Shown: positions 1 to 8,538, counted from the first letter of the stretch. The stretch is DNA of 10,728 bases from an uncultured Rhodoferax sp. (GCA_936943465.1 CAKZJN010000158.1:1-10728), one strand, 5' to 3'. Program-made: numbers and translations. The notes: generated by a model from the letters alone, not told the origin.

Positions 1-332
1 CCACCCGACAAGCTAGCGCGAAATTCGGTCAATGGAACGCGGTGCAGCACCACTTCGGTTTCAGCCATGGCATCGACTGCGCTGGGCAAGTCCAACACCG
101 CCGCATTGGCCTCCAGCCAGGCCGGACCTTCCACCACACCGAGCTGGTGCTCCATGGGTTGCTGTGCCCCCGGCTCAGTCGGCTCGGCCACCGAGGCGAT
201 TCCGAGCACCACGCGCCCGGACTCAATAAACAATGCTGCTCCCGCTGCATTTCCGCGCCGCAAGAGCGCGGCCCCAGGCAGTACTGTCTGGGCGGGGAAC
301 TCCGAGATGAATGCTTGTTGGCTGGCTAACAT
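1..332 (-). CDS. Crp/Fnr-type regulator, N-terminal part (partial)
   Basis: The reverse strand is open from an ATG at 332 to the window edge, giving 110 residues without the C-terminal part. The stretch at residues about 20-43 (glycines, paired arginines, then FIESGRVVL) and the later block QLGVVEGPAWLEA (63-75) followed by LHRVPLTEF have the rhythm of a cyclic-nucleotide-binding-like beta roll as in Crp/Fnr sensors. No arginine of the classical cAMP pocket and no N-terminal cysteine cluster is seen, so the ligand is unknown. The HTH domain, if present, lies outside the window. An in-frame ATG at 368 would add 12 residues (MWRRRQNGTVQP), but it lies at the edge of an FNR-like inverted repeat, so 332 is preferred. 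The gene is divergent from the deaminase at 527 and could regulate itself or that gene. The family call is by eye and moderately sure. Confidence 0.6.
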   Translation of the reverse strand, partial: MLASQQAFISEFPAQTVLPGAALLRRGNAAGAALFIESGRVVLGIASVAEPTEPGAQQPMEHQLGVVEGPAWLEANAAVLDLPSAVDAMAETEVVLHRVPLTEFRASLSG

Positions 333-526
333 GGGTTGCACTGTGCCGTTTTGGCGACGACGCCACATTGAGAAATGTCAAACTTTGCCCTGAAAGCAAG
401 CCTCGGGCTATGATGGCGGCGCACAGCCCGGTACGCACGGCAACGCGGCGCTCGCCTCTGAAAACCCCGGTTTTTCAGCGGGATTCGGCCTCGATTATTT
501 GGTTTAACCATTGATTGAGTTCGCCC
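333..526. other. Divergent intergenic region
   Basis: This separates the Crp/Fnr-type gene (minus) from the 8-oxoguanine deaminase (plus). Apart from the FNR-like repeat at 368-381, I see no copy of the TGTATACA operator, no hairpin terminator and no clear sigma-70 promoter. The deaminase is therefore not obviously part of the GntR regulon. Short frames here look like noise. Confidence 0.5.
368..381. promoter_or_regulatory. FNR/CRP-like inverted repeat
   Basis: On the minus strand this reads TTGACATTTCTCAA, that is TTGAC-N4-CTCAA, against the FNR consensus TTGAT-N4-ATCAA. Four of five half-site pairs are symmetric. It lies 35 bases upstream of the chosen start of the Crp/Fnr-type gene and about 145 bases upstream of the deaminase. 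An autoregulatory site for that regulator, or a site for another Crp/Fnr protein, is an inference. A 14-base match of this quality can occur by chance. Confidence 0.35.
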
Positions 527-1963
527 ATGCCAAGCTTGCTAATTCACAACGCCCACACCATCGCCACCCAGGACGACCAGCGCACCGAGCTGCGCAATGC
601 GTCCATCCTGATTCGCGACAACCGGATCGCCTTTATCGGCCCGGCAGACCAGCTCCCGCCCGATGCGCTGCAAAGTGACGAAGTCATTGACGCCCGCAAC
701 CACCTGGTTACGCCCGGTCTGGTCAACACGCACCACCACATGTACCAGAGCCTCACCAGGGCGATTCCGGGTGTGCAAAACGCCGAGCTGTTTGGCTGGC
801 TGGAGGGGCTGTACCCGATCTGGTCGGGGCTGACGCCGGACATGGTGCACGTATCCACCCAGGTGGCGATGGCCGAACTGCTGCTGTCGGGCTGCACCAC
901 GAGCAGCGACCACCTGTACATCTACCCCAATGGCGTGCGGCTGGACGACAGCATTGAGGCGGCCCGCCAGATCGGCATGCGCTTTACCGCCACACGCGGC
1001 AGCATGAGCGTGGGCCAGAGCCAGGGCGGTCTGCCGCCCGACCGCGTGGTGGAAAACGAAGATGCCATCCTGAAGGACACGCAGCGCGTGATTGAGGCGC
1101 ACCACGATGCCGGCTTTGGCAGCATGACGCAGGTGGCGGTGGCGCCCTGCTCCCCCTTTAGCGTGAGCCGCGACCTGATGCGCCTGTCGGCCGAACTGGC
1201 GCGGCGTTACCAGGTGCGCCTGCACACCCATTTGGCGGAGAACGACCACGACCTGGCCTATTCGCGGGCAAAGTTTGGCTGCACCCCGACCCAATACGCG
1301 CAAGACCTCGGCTGGCTGGGCCCCGACGTGTGGCACGCGCACTGCGTCAAGCTCGATGACGAAGGCATCAGCCTGTTTGCCGCCAGCAAAACGGGCGTGG
1401 CCCACTGCCCCTGCAGCAACATGCGCCTGGCCAGCGGCATTGCCCCGGTGCGGCGCATGCTAAATGCCGGCGTGCCGGTGGGCCTGGGCGTGGATGGCAG
1501 CGCCAGCAACGACGCCGCCCACATGGTGAATGAGGCGCGGCAGGCGCTGCTGCTGGCCCGCGTGGGCCGCGCCATGCAGCCGCCCGAGGAGCGCGCGCTG
1601 GCCGACGGCAGCCGCAAAACATTCTTCGGCTGCGATCTGGGGCCCGCCGAGATGACCGCCCGCGATGTGCTGCACATGGCCACCCGCGGGGGCGCGCTGG
1701 TGCTGGGGCGTTCGGATATCGGCCACTTGAGCGTGGGCATGTGTGCCGACCTGGTGCTGTTTGACTTGAACACGCTGGCCTTTGCCGGTGGCGCGGTGCA
1801 CGACCCGGTGGGCGCCCTGGTGCTCTGTGGCAGCCCGCAAACCGACTACACCGTGGTCAACGGCCGCGTGGTGGTGCGGCGTGGGCAATTGGAAACCGTG
1901 GATCTGGGACCCCTGGTGGAGCGGCACAACCAACTCGCGCTGGAGCTGGCTGCGCGGTCCTGA
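527..1963 (+). CDS. 8-oxoguanine deaminase (amidohydrolase family)
   Basis: This 478-residue metal-dependent amidohydrolase most resembles bacterial 8-oxoguanine deaminases, which hydrolyse 8-oxoguanine to urate and ammonia in the cytoplasm. Visible family landmarks are TPGLVNTHHHMYQSLTR (62-78) with the HxH metal pair His69/His71, the HTHLAE motif with His235 and Glu238, His272 in WHAHC, and GVDGSASND (321-329) with Asp323. The segment SGCTTSSDHLYIYPNG (121-136) fits this subgroup better than cytosine deaminase or atrazine chlorohydrolase. ATG 527 is chosen because the mature fold starts directly with SLLIHNAH; a TTG at 515 is in frame but has no better ribosome site. It converges with puuD, with only 6 bases between the stops. 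Its product is the substrate of PuuD, which supports the call. A general guanine deaminase activity is the main alternative. Confidence 0.85.
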   Translation: MPSLLIHNAHTIATQDDQRTELRNASILIRDNRIAFIGPADQLPPDALQSDEVIDARNHLVTPGLVNTHHHMYQSLTRAIPGVQNAELFGWLEGLYPIWSGLTPDMVHVSTQVAMAELLLSGCTTSSDHLYIYPNGVRLDDSIEAARQIGMRFTATRGSMSVGQSQGGLPPDRVVENEDAILKDTQRVIEAHHDAGFGSMTQVAVAPCSPFSVSRDLMRLSAELARRYQVRLHTHLAENDHDLAYSRAKFGCTPTQYAQDLGWLGPDVWHAHCVKLDDEGISLFAASKTGVAHCPCSNMRLASGIAPVRRMLNAGVPVGLGVDGSASNDAAHMVNEARQALLLARVGRAMQPPEERALADGSRKTFFGCDLGPAEMTARDVLHMATRGGALVLGRSDIGHLSVGMCADLVLFDLNTLAFAGGAVHDPVGALVLCGSPQTDYTVVNGRVVVRRGQLETVDLGPLVERHNQLALELAARS

Positions 1964-1969
1964 GAAGTC

Positions 1970-3214
1970 TTAGTCCACGTGCGCGCCGGATTCAAACCAC
2001 TGCTTGATCAGGGCGCGCTCGGCGTCGCTGATATTGGTGGCGTTGTTCATGGGCATCACACGGGTCACAACCGACAGTTGGTACAGCAGTTGGGCATGCT
2101 TGGCGACGTCGCGCGGAGAGTCCAGGCGCACGTTCTTCATTTGCACCTGCTCGGCATGGCACAGGTAGCAGCGTTGTTCCAAGATCGGTTGCAGCGTTTT
2201 GTAGCTGATCGGGCCGCCCGCGGCGCCGGGTGATCCTTGGGCTGCCAGTGTTGCTGATGCGGCGGCAGTCTCTGCCGCCGGCTTGTCCGCCGGCCGCAGC
2301 CAAATGAACACCGCCAGGATGGCCACCACACCGGTGGCTGCGTACTTCCAGGGATGCGGATTGCGGCCGAGCTTGAAGCCGTGGCGCATCACGAAAAACT
2401 GGCGGATGGCCGCACCGGCAAACATCATGGCGATCAGCACCAGCCAGTTTTGCGGGTGGGTGTAGGTGAAGCTGTAGTGGTTGCTCAGCATGGCAAATAG
2501 CACTGGCAGCGTGAAATAGGTGTTGTGCACACTGCGCTGCTTGCCGCGCTTGCCATGGATCGGGTCCACCGGCTTACCGGCCTTGATGCTGGCGACCACC
2601 GTGCGCTGGCCGGGAATGATCCAGAAGAACACATTGGCACTCATGGTGGTGGCGATCATGGCGCCCACCAGCAGAAACGCAGCGCGGCCCGAAAACCAGT
2701 GGCAAGCCAACCATGCAGCCACACACACCAGTACAAACACCAAGGCGCCGACAATGCCATCGCCCCCTTCGCGTTCGCCCAGCGTGCGGCAAATGCGGTC
2801 GTAAGCCAGCCAGAACACCACCAGAAATGCCAGCGCGGCGGCCACCGCCATCTCGGGCTCCCAGGCCATTACCGACTTGTCGATCAGGTAGGTGCCGGCG
2901 TTCCAAAGGTAGGACACGGTAAACAGCGAGAACCCGGTCAACCAAGTGCTGTAACTCTCCCAGAAGAACCAGTGCAGGTGCCCCGGCAGTTTGGGTGGAG
3001 ACACCGCGAACTTGACCGGATGGTAGAAACCCCCGCCATGCACGGCCCACAACTCACCGCTGACACCCTGGCGCTTGAGGTCTTCATCCTCGGGCGGCGT
3101 CAGGCTGCTGTCCAGAAAGACAAAGTAAAACGACGAGCCCACCCAGGCAATGGCGGTAATGACGTGGACCCACCGCAACAGCAGATTGGCCCAATCAAGA
3201 AGGTAGCTTTCCAT
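1970..3214 (-). CDS. puuD: Membrane urate hydroxylase with C-terminal cytochrome c
   Basis: This 414-residue protein matches PuuD, which oxidises urate to 5-hydroxyisourate and passes the electrons to a cytochrome c rather than to oxygen. Residues 1-305 hold several hydrophobic helices (roughly 12-34, 84-105, 122-138, 153-172, 178-200, 232-246, 257-275, 291-306) separated by short polar loops rich in His and Trp, such as GGFYHPVKF and LPGHLHWFFWES. An Ala/Pro-rich linker (about 308-335) joins a small cytochrome c domain with the haem motif CYLCH (349-353) and a likely axial Met in RVMPMN (Met387 or Met389). The start at 3214 has AAGGAG at 3231-3226, 11 bases upstream. A palindromic operator sits immediately upstream (3236-3251), so puuD probably has its own promoter although it follows xdhC by only 42 bases. 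The protein is full length, with no missing key motif seen. Confidence 0.93.
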   Translation of the reverse strand: MESYLLDWANLLLRWVHVITAIAWVGSSFYFVFLDSSLTPPEDEDLKRQGVSGELWAVHGGGFYHPVKFAVSPPKLPGHLHWFFWESYSTWLTGFSLFTVSYLWNAGTYLIDKSVMAWEPEMAVAAALAFLVVFWLAYDRICRTLGEREGGDGIVGALVFVLVCVAAWLACHWFSGRAAFLLVGAMIATTMSANVFFWIIPGQRTVVASIKAGKPVDPIHGKRGKQRSVHNTYFTLPVLFAMLSNHYSFTYTHPQNWLVLIAMMFAGAAIRQFFVMRHGFKLGRNPHPWKYAATGVVAILAVFIWLRPADKPAAETAAASATLAAQGSPGAAGGPISYKTLQPILEQRCYLCHAEQVQMKNVRLDSPRDVAKHAQLLYQLSVVTRVMPMNNATNISDAERALIKQWFESGAHVD

Positions 3215-3235
3215 GTGTGTCAGGTCTCCTTCGGC

Positions 3236-3251
3236 AAATTGTATACAGTTT
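3236..3251. promoter_or_regulatory. Candidate GntR operator upstream of puuD
   Basis: AAATTGTATACAGTTT is an imperfect palindrome (7 of 8 base pairs symmetric) with the core TGTATACA. It lies 21 bases upstream of the puuD start and 4 bases past the xdhC stop. The same core occurs in a perfect palindrome between uraH and gntR. A TACAAT hexamer (minus strand, 3243-3238) overlaps it and could be the -10 box, so bound repressor would cover the promoter. Assignment to the GntR regulator at 5133 is inferred. Confidence 0.6.
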
Positions 3252-3256
3252 AAAAA

Positions 3257-4072
3257 CTATTGCGCGTTCTGCAAGAGCAAGAGTTGGGCCGCCACCGAGA
3301 CCGCAATCGCCTCGGGCCGCTTGTCGGTAATGCCAGGCAGGCCGATCGGACAGGTCACGGCGTCCAGTTCGACATCGGAAAAGCCCCGCTCGCGCAGACG
3401 ACTACGGAATGATGCCCACTTGGTCTTACTGCCGATCAAGCCCACATAAGGCAGGTCGTGGTGTGCGCGCTGGCGCGTCAGACAGGCGGCCACAATGTCG
3501 AGGTCTTCGGCGTGGCTGAAGCTCATGATCAGCACCTGGCTGCCGGCGGCCAGCCCCGGGACGGCGGCCTGCACCGGGTCGGAGTGTTCGCAGGCCACGT
3601 TGTCAGGCAGTTGGGCCGGGAATATCTCGTCGCGGCTATCAATCCATGTCAGTTCCCAGGGCAATGGCGACAACACATGTACCAGCGCCCGGCCCACATG
3701 TCCGCCACCAAAAAGGGCCAAGGGTGCGAGGCGGGGTGCCAGGCGCTCACGCAATACGGCTACCTCAGCAGCCCCCACCCGCTCATATTGCAGTTGCACT
3801 TCGCCGCCGCAGCATTGCCCCAAACTGGGGCCCAGGCGGTACAAAATTCGCTGGGGGCGGTTGCCAGAAGGTGCGTCGGTCAAGCCTTGGCGTGCATGGT
3901 GGATGGCGTCGAGTTCCAGCCGGCCGCCACCGATGGTGCCCAGCACATCACCGGCCAGAACCGCCATCCAGGCACCGGTTTCACGCGGCACCGACCCCCT
4001 TGTGGTCAGCACCGTTACCAGCACGGCGGGCTCTCGCACCAGACACTCCAACAGCTTGGGCAAAACGTTCAC
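3257..4072 (-). CDS. xdhC: Xanthine dehydrogenase accessory protein XdhC
   Basis: This 271-residue protein belongs to the XdhC family, which binds molybdenum cofactor, promotes its sulfuration and hands it to xanthine dehydrogenase. Characteristic motifs in order are RGSVPRETGAWM (25-36), GTIGGGRLE (45-53), the cysteine pair in GPSLGQCCGGEV (81-92), a Rossmann-type turn LFGGGHVGRAL (120-130), GLIGSKTKW (211-219), CPIGLPGI (241-248) and the final helix PEAIAVSVAAQ (253-263). Start choice: an in-frame TAA lies 5 codons upstream, and the only initiator is GTG at 4072, with AAAGG 9 bases before it. It is followed by puuD on the same strand. The dehydrogenase subunits XdhA and XdhB are not in the window, so they must be elsewhere. 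The role of making active enzyme for hypoxanthine/xanthine to urate follows from the family and fits the neighbours. Confidence 0.93.
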   Translation of the reverse strand: MNVLPKLLECLVREPAVLVTVLTTRGSVPRETGAWMAVLAGDVLGTIGGGRLELDAIHHARQGLTDAPSGNRPQRILYRLGPSLGQCCGGEVQLQYERVGAAEVAVLRERLAPRLAPLALFGGGHVGRALVHVLSPLPWELTWIDSRDEIFPAQLPDNVACEHSDPVQAAVPGLAAGSQVLIMSFSHAEDLDIVAACLTRQRAHHDLPYVGLIGSKTKWASFRSRLRERGFSDVELDAVTCPIGLPGITDKRPEAIAVSVAAQLLLLQNAQ

Positions 4073-4161
4073 AAAGAGATACCTTTAATCTTCACCGCGC
4101 TACCCCGGATGGGCAAAAACGGTGCACAGTACGCCCTATCAAGAAATAAAGGGGACAACTC

Positions 4162-4695
4162 TTGAAAAATACACGCTTTTTGACAAGCCTTGGTTCCAGC
4201 GTAAGGCCCATCTATTGGTGGGCCGCCGTGGCCGCCCTGATTGCTGGTTGCGCGACCCCCCCGCCACCGCCCAAACCCGTTCCACCGCCCCCCCCACCGC
4301 CCCCGCCAGCGCCCGTTGTCGAGGCCCCCAAACCGCCGCCCATATTGGGCAAGGTCTCGCTGGCCCAAAGCCCGAGGGATTACCGCCGCGACGCCGCAGC
4401 GCACTTGTATGAGAAAAATGCCAAGCGCATTTACACCGGCAAGATGCCGCCGCTGCTGTATGCCGTGGGCGTTCTGGAGGTGGACATTGATGCACGCGGC
4501 AACGTCATGAAGGTGGGCTGGATGCGTGCGCCCAAGCACGCGCCCGAGGTCATGGCCGATATCGAACGTTCGGTCCGTGCCGCTGCGCCATTTCCCGCTC
4601 CAGTCAAGATGGGGCACGTGACTTACACCGACACCTGGCTGTGGCACAAGAGCGGCCGTTTCCAACTCGATACCCTGACCGAAGGCCAGATGTAA
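4162..4695 (+). CDS. Proline-rich lipoprotein with TonB-C-like domain
   Basis: This 177-residue protein starts at TTG 4162, chosen because GGGGA (4151-4155) sits 6 bases upstream and no ATG precedes the signal sequence. Residues 1-30 look like a lipoprotein signal: a basic N-region, a hydrophobic WWAAVAALIAGC stretch and a lipobox IAGC with Cys30. The residue after the Cys is Ala, compatible with outer-membrane sorting. A proline tract follows (about 33-50, then 57-60). The rest (about 65-160) has the TonB C-terminal pattern: LLYAVGVLEVDIDARGNVMKV-like strands, then a helix (VMADIERSVRAAAPFP) and a final strand. Such proteins are often labelled energy transducer TonB, but a lipid anchor would differ from the inner-membrane anchor of true TonB. 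It stands alone on the plus strand between xdhC and uraH and ends 5 bases from the uraH stop. A link to purine uptake is only a guess. Confidence 0.75.
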   Translation: MKNTRFLTSLGSSVRPIYWWAAVAALIAGCATPPPPPKPVPPPPPPPPPAPVVEAPKPPPILGKVSLAQSPRDYRRDAAAHLYEKNAKRIYTGKMPPLLYAVGVLEVDIDARGNVMKVGWMRAPKHAPEVMADIERSVRAAAPFPAPVKMGHVTYTDTWLWHKSGRFQLDTLTEGQM

Positions 4696-4700
4696 CAGAT

Positions 4701-5054
4701 TTACGACCCGCGGTAGGTCGAGTAGCTCCAGGGGCTGACCAGCAGTGGCACGTGGTAGTGCTGGTCCACATGGGCCACGCCAAAGTCCAGGCTGACCTGG
4801 TTCAGGAAATTGGGCTCCGGCAGCGTGACGCCGCGTGCCTTGAAGTAGCCCGCCACGTCAAACACCAAGCGGTAGGTGCCTTTTTTGAGACTGGCGTTGT
4901 CGTATAGTGGCCCATCCGGATTGCGGCCATCGCTGTTGAGGGTGAAGCTCTTGACCAAGGTGGCCTGCTGGCCTTCGGTGGTGTACAGCGCCACTTGCAT
5001 GCCCGCTGCCGGTGCGCCGTGCATGGTGTCCAGCACGTGTGTACTCAGGCCCAT
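4701..5054 (-). CDS. uraH: 5-hydroxyisourate hydrolase (transthyretin-like)
   Basis: This 117-residue enzyme hydrolyses 5-hydroxyisourate, the PuuD product, to OHCU. Its length is typical of the bacterial transthyretin-related family. Landmarks are the N-terminal STHVLDTMHGAPA (4-16) with His6, Arg44 in SDGRNPDGPL, the HYHVPLLVSP segment (99-108) with its His pair, and the diagnostic C-terminal YRGS. The start at 5054 is set by AAGGAG at 5065-5060, five bases before the ATG. The frame stays open further upstream, but that part crosses the control region and has no family similarity. No periplasmic signal peptide is visible, so it acts in the cytoplasm. It is divergent from the GntR gene, with a perfect palindrome between them 37 bases upstream of its start, so control by that regulator is likely. 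Confidence 0.96.
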   Translation of the reverse strand: MGLSTHVLDTMHGAPAAGMQVALYTTEGQQATLVKSFTLNSDGRNPDGPLYDNASLKKGTYRLVFDVAGYFKARGVTLPEPNFLNQVSLDFGVAHVDQHYHVPLLVSPWSYSTYRGS

Positions 5055-5091
5055 GGAAACTCCTTGTTGCTGAATCGATAAAGATGTTGGC

Positions 5092-5107
5092 AAAGTGTAT
5101 ACACTTT
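5092..5107. promoter_or_regulatory. Perfect 16-bp palindrome, likely GntR operator
   Basis: AAAGTGTATACACTTT is identical to its own reverse complement. It lies between the divergent uraH (37 bases upstream of its start) and gntR (25 bases upstream of its start). The TGTATACA core is shared with the near-palindrome before puuD, and I found no other intergenic copy in the window. Location next to a GntR/FCD gene, perfect symmetry and recurrence before a pathway gene make it the likely binding site for that regulator, giving autoregulation and control of uraH. Confidence 0.75.
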
Positions 5108-5126
5108 TCAGACATGCCGCTATCAT
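5098..5126 (+). promoter_or_regulatory. Candidate gntR promoter (leaderless)
   Basis: TATCAT at 5121-5126 matches a sigma-70 -10 box in five of six positions. TATACA at 5098-5103, 17 bases upstream and inside the palindrome, matches a -35 box in four of six. Transcription would start near 5133, the A of the gntR ATG, giving a leaderless message. This agrees with the absence of a ribosome site. The prediction is by eye and the -35 match is weak. Confidence 0.4.
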
Positions 5127-5132
5127 TTGCGG

Positions 5133-5777
5133 ATGGACACAACCACCACCAGCTTCATTGTGGAGTCGCTCACCAAGGCGATTGTGGAGCACCGGCTTCA
5201 GCCCGGAGCCAAACTGGTCGAGCAAAAGCTGGCGGACCAGTTCGGCGTGTCGCGCACGCTGGTGCGCCAGGCTTTGTACCGGCTTTCACAAAATAGACTG
5301 ATCAAGATTGAACCGGCGCGCGGTGCCTTTGTCGCCGCACCGTCCGAGGCCGAAGCCAAGCAGGTGTTTGAAGTGCGTCGCATGCTGGAAGCCGGCATGG
5401 TGCGCGCCTTTGTGGCCACCGCCAAGGCCAGTGACATCAAGGCCCTGCAAACCCACATGACGCAAGAAAAGCTGGCCGTCCAGCGCGGCGATGTGCCGGG
5501 TCGCACCGAGTTGCTGGGCGACTTTCATGTGCGCATGGCCAAGCTGATGGGCAACGAAGTGCTAGCCGCTTTGTTGCTCGACCTTTTGTCCCGCAGCGCG
5601 CTCATCACGCTCATGTACCAAAGCTCCACCGCCGCTGCGCATTCGCATGAAGAACACGAAGCCATCGTCAAAGCCATCAAGGCCCGCGATGCCGAACTGG
5701 CCGTGGAACTGATGAACGCCCACCTGAGTAACGTGGAACAGGCCCTGAATTTCAATCCCCGCCCCGCCACCCTATGA
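5133..5777 (+). CDS. GntR-family (FCD) transcriptional regulator of purine breakdown
   Basis: This 214-residue regulator of the FadR/FCD branch of GntR has an N-terminal winged helix (about 7-70) with LVEQKLADQFGVSRTLVRQAL (28-48, recognition helix near 39-50) and a wing ending in ARGAFVA. The C-terminal all-helical FCD effector domain (about 74-205) contains Asp130, His132 in GDFHVRMAKL, His175 in HEEHEAIVKAI and His197 in NAHLSN, the usual metal-binding histidines of this domain. The effector is unknown; a pathway intermediate such as urate or allantoin is plausible. ATG 5133 is preferred over an in-frame TTG at 5127; neither has a Shine-Dalgarno. It overlaps puuE by ATGA (5774-5777), so regulator and enzymes are co-transcribed. 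Repression relieved by an intermediate is the usual mode, but the sequence does not show the sign of control. Confidence 0.9.
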   Translation: MDTTTTSFIVESLTKAIVEHRLQPGAKLVEQKLADQFGVSRTLVRQALYRLSQNRLIKIEPARGAFVAAPSEAEAKQVFEVRRMLEAGMVRAFVATAKASDIKALQTHMTQEKLAVQRGDVPGRTELLGDFHVRMAKLMGNEVLAALLLDLLSRSALITLMYQSSTAAAHSHEEHEAIVKAIKARDAELAVELMNAHLSNVEQALNFNPRPATL

Positions 5778-6724
5778 AGCACTACGACTCGACCCAAAGC
5801 TACCCGCGCGACCTGATTGGTTACGGCAAGAAACCACCCCACGCCCAATGGCCCGGCCAGGCCCGCGTGGCCGTACAGTTTGTTCTGAACTACGAAGAAG
5901 GCGGCGAGAACAGCGTGCTGCATGGCGATGCGGGCTCCGAGCAGTTTCTGTCGGAAATGTTCAACCCGGCCAGCTACCCCGACCGCCACATCAGCATGGA
6001 AGGCATTTACGAATATGGCTCGCGCCAGGGCGTGTGGCGCATCCTGCGTGAGTTCGAAAAGCGCGGCCTGCCGCTGACTGTGTTTGGCGTGAGCATGGCG
6101 CTGGAACGTCACCCCGAACTCACCGCCGCCTTTGTTGAACTCGGTCACGAAATTGCCTGCCACGGCTGGCGCTGGATTCACTACCAGAACATGGATGAAT
6201 CGCTGGAGCGCGAGCACATGCAGCGCGGCATGGAGATCATCACCCGCCTGATTGGCGAGCGCGCCCTGGGCTGGTACACCGGCCGCGATAGCCCCAACAC
6301 CCGGCGTTTGGTGGCCGACTACGGCGGCTTTGAATACGACGCCGATTACTACGGCGAAGACCTCCCGTTCTGGATGAAGGTGAAAAAGACCAATGGCGAC
6401 GTCGTACCGCAGCTCATCGTGCCCTACACGCTGGACTGCAACGACATGCGCTTTGCACTGCCCCAGGGCTACTCACATGCCGACCCGTTCTTCCAGTACC
6501 TCAAGGACACGTTTGACACGCTGTATACCGAAGGCGACCCCAATGGCCTGAACCAACCCGCCATGATGAGCGTGGGCATGCACTGCCGGCTCCTGGGTCG
6601 CCCGGGCCGTATCACCGCGCTGCAGCGCTTTTTGGATCACATCCAGCAGCACGACAAGGTGTGGGTCTGCCGCCGCGTGGACATTGCCCGGCACTGGAAA
6701 GTCACCCATCCGTTCAGCGAGTAA
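5774..6724 (+). CDS. puuE: Allantoinase PuuE (polysaccharide-deacetylase fold)
   Basis: This 316-residue protein matches PuuE, a cofactor-independent allantoinase unrelated to the amidohydrolase-type AllB, which opens S-allantoin to allantoate in the cytoplasm. Family landmarks are FVLNYEEGGENSVLHGD (36-52), GIYEYGSRQGVWRILREFE (77-95), HEIACHGWRWIHYQ (125-138), GWYTGRDSPNTRRLV (166-180), DADYYGEDLPFW (189-200) and SVGMHCRLLGRPGRI (266-280). Length and motifs are complete. The start overlaps the gntR stop, showing translational coupling, and the UraD fusion follows 6 bases after its stop. It therefore belongs to a three-gene unit gntR-puuE-fusion. Its substrate is made by the N-terminal domain of the next protein and its product is used by the C-terminal domain of that same protein. 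Confidence 0.95.
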   Translation: MKHYDSTQSYPRDLIGYGKKPPHAQWPGQARVAVQFVLNYEEGGENSVLHGDAGSEQFLSEMFNPASYPDRHISMEGIYEYGSRQGVWRILREFEKRGLPLTVFGVSMALERHPELTAAFVELGHEIACHGWRWIHYQNMDESLEREHMQRGMEIITRLIGERALGWYTGRDSPNTRRLVADYGGFEYDADYYGEDLPFWMKVKKTNGDVVPQLIVPYTLDCNDMRFALPQGYSHADPFFQYLKDTFDTLYTEGDPNGLNQPAMMSVGMHCRLLGRPGRITALQRFLDHIQQHDKVWVCRRVDIARHWKVTHPFSE

Positions 6725-6730
6725 GCCGCA

Positions 6731-8506
<1,776 letters not shown>

Positions 8507-8538
8507 GTGATTCTTGTATTCCCCCCCTATCCCCCCCG

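Noticed and set aside
539..1405. 288-residue open frame on the minus strand
   Set aside because: Antisense shadow of the 8-oxoguanine deaminase, whose metal-site motifs fix the coding strand.
1958..1975. Bidirectional terminator between the deaminase and puuD
   Set aside because: The gap is only 6 bases and no stem with a T-run is visible there.
2525..3253. 242-residue plus-strand open frame
   Set aside because: Opposite strand of puuD; composition is that of a shadow frame and puuD has clear helices and a haem motif.
4255..4310. C-rich tract as a regulatory or phase-variable repeat
   Set aside because: It encodes the proline tract of the lipoprotein; codons alternate (CCC, CCA, CCG), so the runs are interrupted and slippage is not especially likely.
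5055..5225. N-terminal extension of uraH to a start at 5225
   Set aside because: The extension would cover the operator and the start of gntR, shows no family similarity, and the ATG at 5054 has an ideal AAGGAG.
6521..6528. TGTATACC inside puuE resembling the operator core
   Set aside because: Only the GTATAC part matches, flanking symmetry is lost, and it lies within conserved coding sequence.
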